Program-made: the position numbers and the translations under genes
Assembly (NCBI GenBank): GCA_045649265.1
Contig: JAZRPO010000029.1
Coordinates: forward strand, 1 to 39,264
Source of the DNA: SIG480 sp045649265
Lineage (GTDB): Bacteria > Bacillota > Clostridia > Oscillospirales > JAAYXM01
Reading direction: 5' to 3'
Length of the DNA: 39,264 bases
The notes under the pieces: model-generated
Told to the model about the DNA's origin: nothing
Database searches by the model: none
The model's input: the letters and a program-made list of their open reading frames with translations, nothing else
Part shown: one piece after another, positions 38,195 to 39,264 of the stretch
Layout: every line of letters starts with the position of its first letter
Numbering within the stretch: position 1 is the stretch's first letter

Positions 38195-39264
38195 ATGGCG
38201 ACAGAAACAGAAAGACTATTGAATTTACAGACGACTACCTCTCCGGGTACTACCCCGTTATTTCAGGAGGTATTGAACAGACACATCCTTAAGCGTGCGG
38301 AGAGTAAGCTTGTACACGATCAGTTCGGACAGAAGGTGACAATCCCCAAAGGAAGAACAAAAACAATCTCCTGGGACAGACTTTCACCTCTCCCGAAAGC
38401 AACAAAACCGCTTACCGAGGGTATTACACCGAAGGGTAGCACAATCAACATTACAAGAATCAAGGCTGAACCCGTTCAGTACGGTAACTATGTAAGCTAC
38501 ACAGACAGCTTTGACTTCTTCAAGCACGACCCGTCTCCCGAAGCTCTCAAGATGAATGAGCTTCTTGCCCGTAATGCTGCAGAAACTCTTGATGACATTA
38601 CAAAGGATGTCCTTGCAGGCGGTAAGAATGTGCTTTATGCAGGTGATGCGACAAGCAGAGCAACTCTTGAAGGGGTACTTACTGTTACAGACATCAGAAA
38701 GGCTGTAAATCAACTTAAGAGAAACAAGGCTGTTCCGTTTGATGACGGTTATTATGTAGCTATTGTTCATCCTGATGTTGTGTTTGACATTCAGTCAGAC
38801 GAAAACTGGAAGAAGCCGCACGAATATGTAGACACAAAGCAGATTTACAAGGGTGAAATCGGTGAGCTTTACGGAGTGCGTTTTGTTGAAACTCCTGATG
38901 CAAAGATATTCAACGGTGAGGACCTTGCAGAAAACAGAAGCGAGTTGACTGTACAGAGAATTGATGCGGCAAACAAGAGAATTTACATTATGGAAGACAT
39001 TACATCTGCTGAGGCTTCTGCTCTTGGCACAAGAACAATTAATGTAAACGGATTCCTTTATGCAATTTCAAGTGCTAAGGATGGAGAAAACGGAGAAGCT
39101 TACATCACTATCTCTTCTACCCCGGATGAATCAATTGAAATTGACATGAAGATTTACCCGGCAGACGGTGGTGCAGGTAACAGTCCCGTTTACGGTACTC
39201 TCTTTATTGCTAAGGATGCGTATGGTGTTACAAGTCCGAAGTCAAACATTGAGAATATTACAAA
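38195..39264 (+). CDS. Major capsid protein, N-terminal part (N4-gp56 family), continues at 1
   Basis: ATG 38195 opens MATETERLLNLQTTTSPGTT and runs off the right end; the rest is at 1-280 (402 residues in total). The product fits the N4-gp56 major capsid family: an N-terminal arm (residues 1-60) with SWDRLSPL (about 58-65), a central KAVNQLKRNKAVPFDDGYYV then AIVHPDVV (about 170-195), and the late beta-rich A-domain (EASALGTRTINVNGF, about 290). Most of the region upstream of the ATG lacks an AGGAGG; only AAGTGAGTGAT is seen, so coupling with the scaffold gene may matter. Confidence 0.9.
   Translation, partial: MATETERLLNLQTTTSPGTTPLFQEVLNRHILKRAESKLVHDQFGQKVTIPKGRTKTISWDRLSPLPKATKPLTEGITPKGSTINITRIKAEPVQYGNYVSYTDSFDFFKHDPSPEALKMNELLARNAAETLDDITKDVLAGGKNVLYAGDATSRATLEGVLTVTDIRKAVNQLKRNKAVPFDDGYYVAIVHPDVVFDIQSDENWKKPHEYVDTKQIYKGEIGELYGVRFVETPDAKIFNGEDLAENRSELTVQRIDAANKRIYIMEDITSAEASALGTRTINVNGFLYAISSAKDGENGEAYITISSTPDESIEIDMKIYPADGGAGNSPVYGTLFIAKDAYGVTSPKSNIENIT
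39124..39264. repeat. Terminal overlap, right copy (identical to 1-141)
   Basis: Exact copy of the first 141 bases; both belong to the same position of the capsid gene on the circle. Confidence 0.95.

Overview
The window is a complete, circular, temperate tailed-phage genome cut open inside its major capsid gene. Bases 1-141 are repeated exactly at 39124-39264, so the unique circle is about 39,123 bp. A 141-bp overlap is what an assembler leaves when it closes a circle, so I do not read it as a biological terminal repeat. The N4-gp56-type major capsid protein, the T7/P22-like adaptor and tail-hub candidates and the large ejection-type proteins suggest a short-tailed (podovirus-like) virion. 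The likely host is an anaerobic gut Clostridia/Firmicutes: strong AGGAGG ribosome sites, low to moderate GC, an attP carrying the 3' half of a tRNA-Lys(UUU), PcfK/PcfJ and RecU proteins, and palindromic repeats of a kind I recall from gut Clostridia. Stop codons TAA, TAG and TGA are all used, so there is no sign of recoding.

Layout. (1) Late genes, + strand, run through the circle junction: small terminase (36859), scaffold (37214), major capsid protein (38195 to 39123, then 1 to 280), small structural candidate (359), tail hub (757), coiled-coil fibre (2451), two tiny ORFs, amidase, holin and XhlA-like lysis genes (4022-5055), adaptor (5067), large terminase (5882), portal (7412), ejection-protein candidate (9141), and a 3374-residue giant (10664-20788). 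(2) A short cluster (20805-22517) holds two small genes, then three small genes behind their own promoter. (3) The attP region (22522-22794) has arm-type repeats, tandem repeats, the tRNA-Lys fragment and a terminator; it abuts a leftward tyrosine integrase. (4) The lysogeny block (23941-25902) has a predicted ~70-nt RNA, a membrane protein, a membrane-tethered HTH protein, and a CI/Cro-type switch with divergent promoters and operator repeats. (5) The rightward early operon (25937-36523) carries HTH proteins, one inverted moron-like gene, an HUH rolling-circle-type Rep with a hairpin-rich region before it, RecU, PcfK/PcfJ, a DUF3102-like protein, a sigma-region-4-like protein and many small Cys-rich proteins, ending at an intrinsic terminator. 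(6) A 335-bp non-coding region before the small terminase holds a candidate late promoter, a GC-rich hairpin and an alternating purine-pyrimidine tract, and may include the packaging start.

The most striking gene is the giant at 10664-20788. It looks like a polyvalent protein delivered with the DNA: hydrophobic ejection-type regions, an HExxH zincin, an ADP-ribosyltransferase-like domain, a PBECR-like nuclease domain, an unrecognised domain in unusually AT-rich DNA, long coiled coils and a C-terminal NlpC/P60 peptidoglycan hydrolase. Several junctions carry recurring short linker motifs, suggesting interchangeable effector cassettes.
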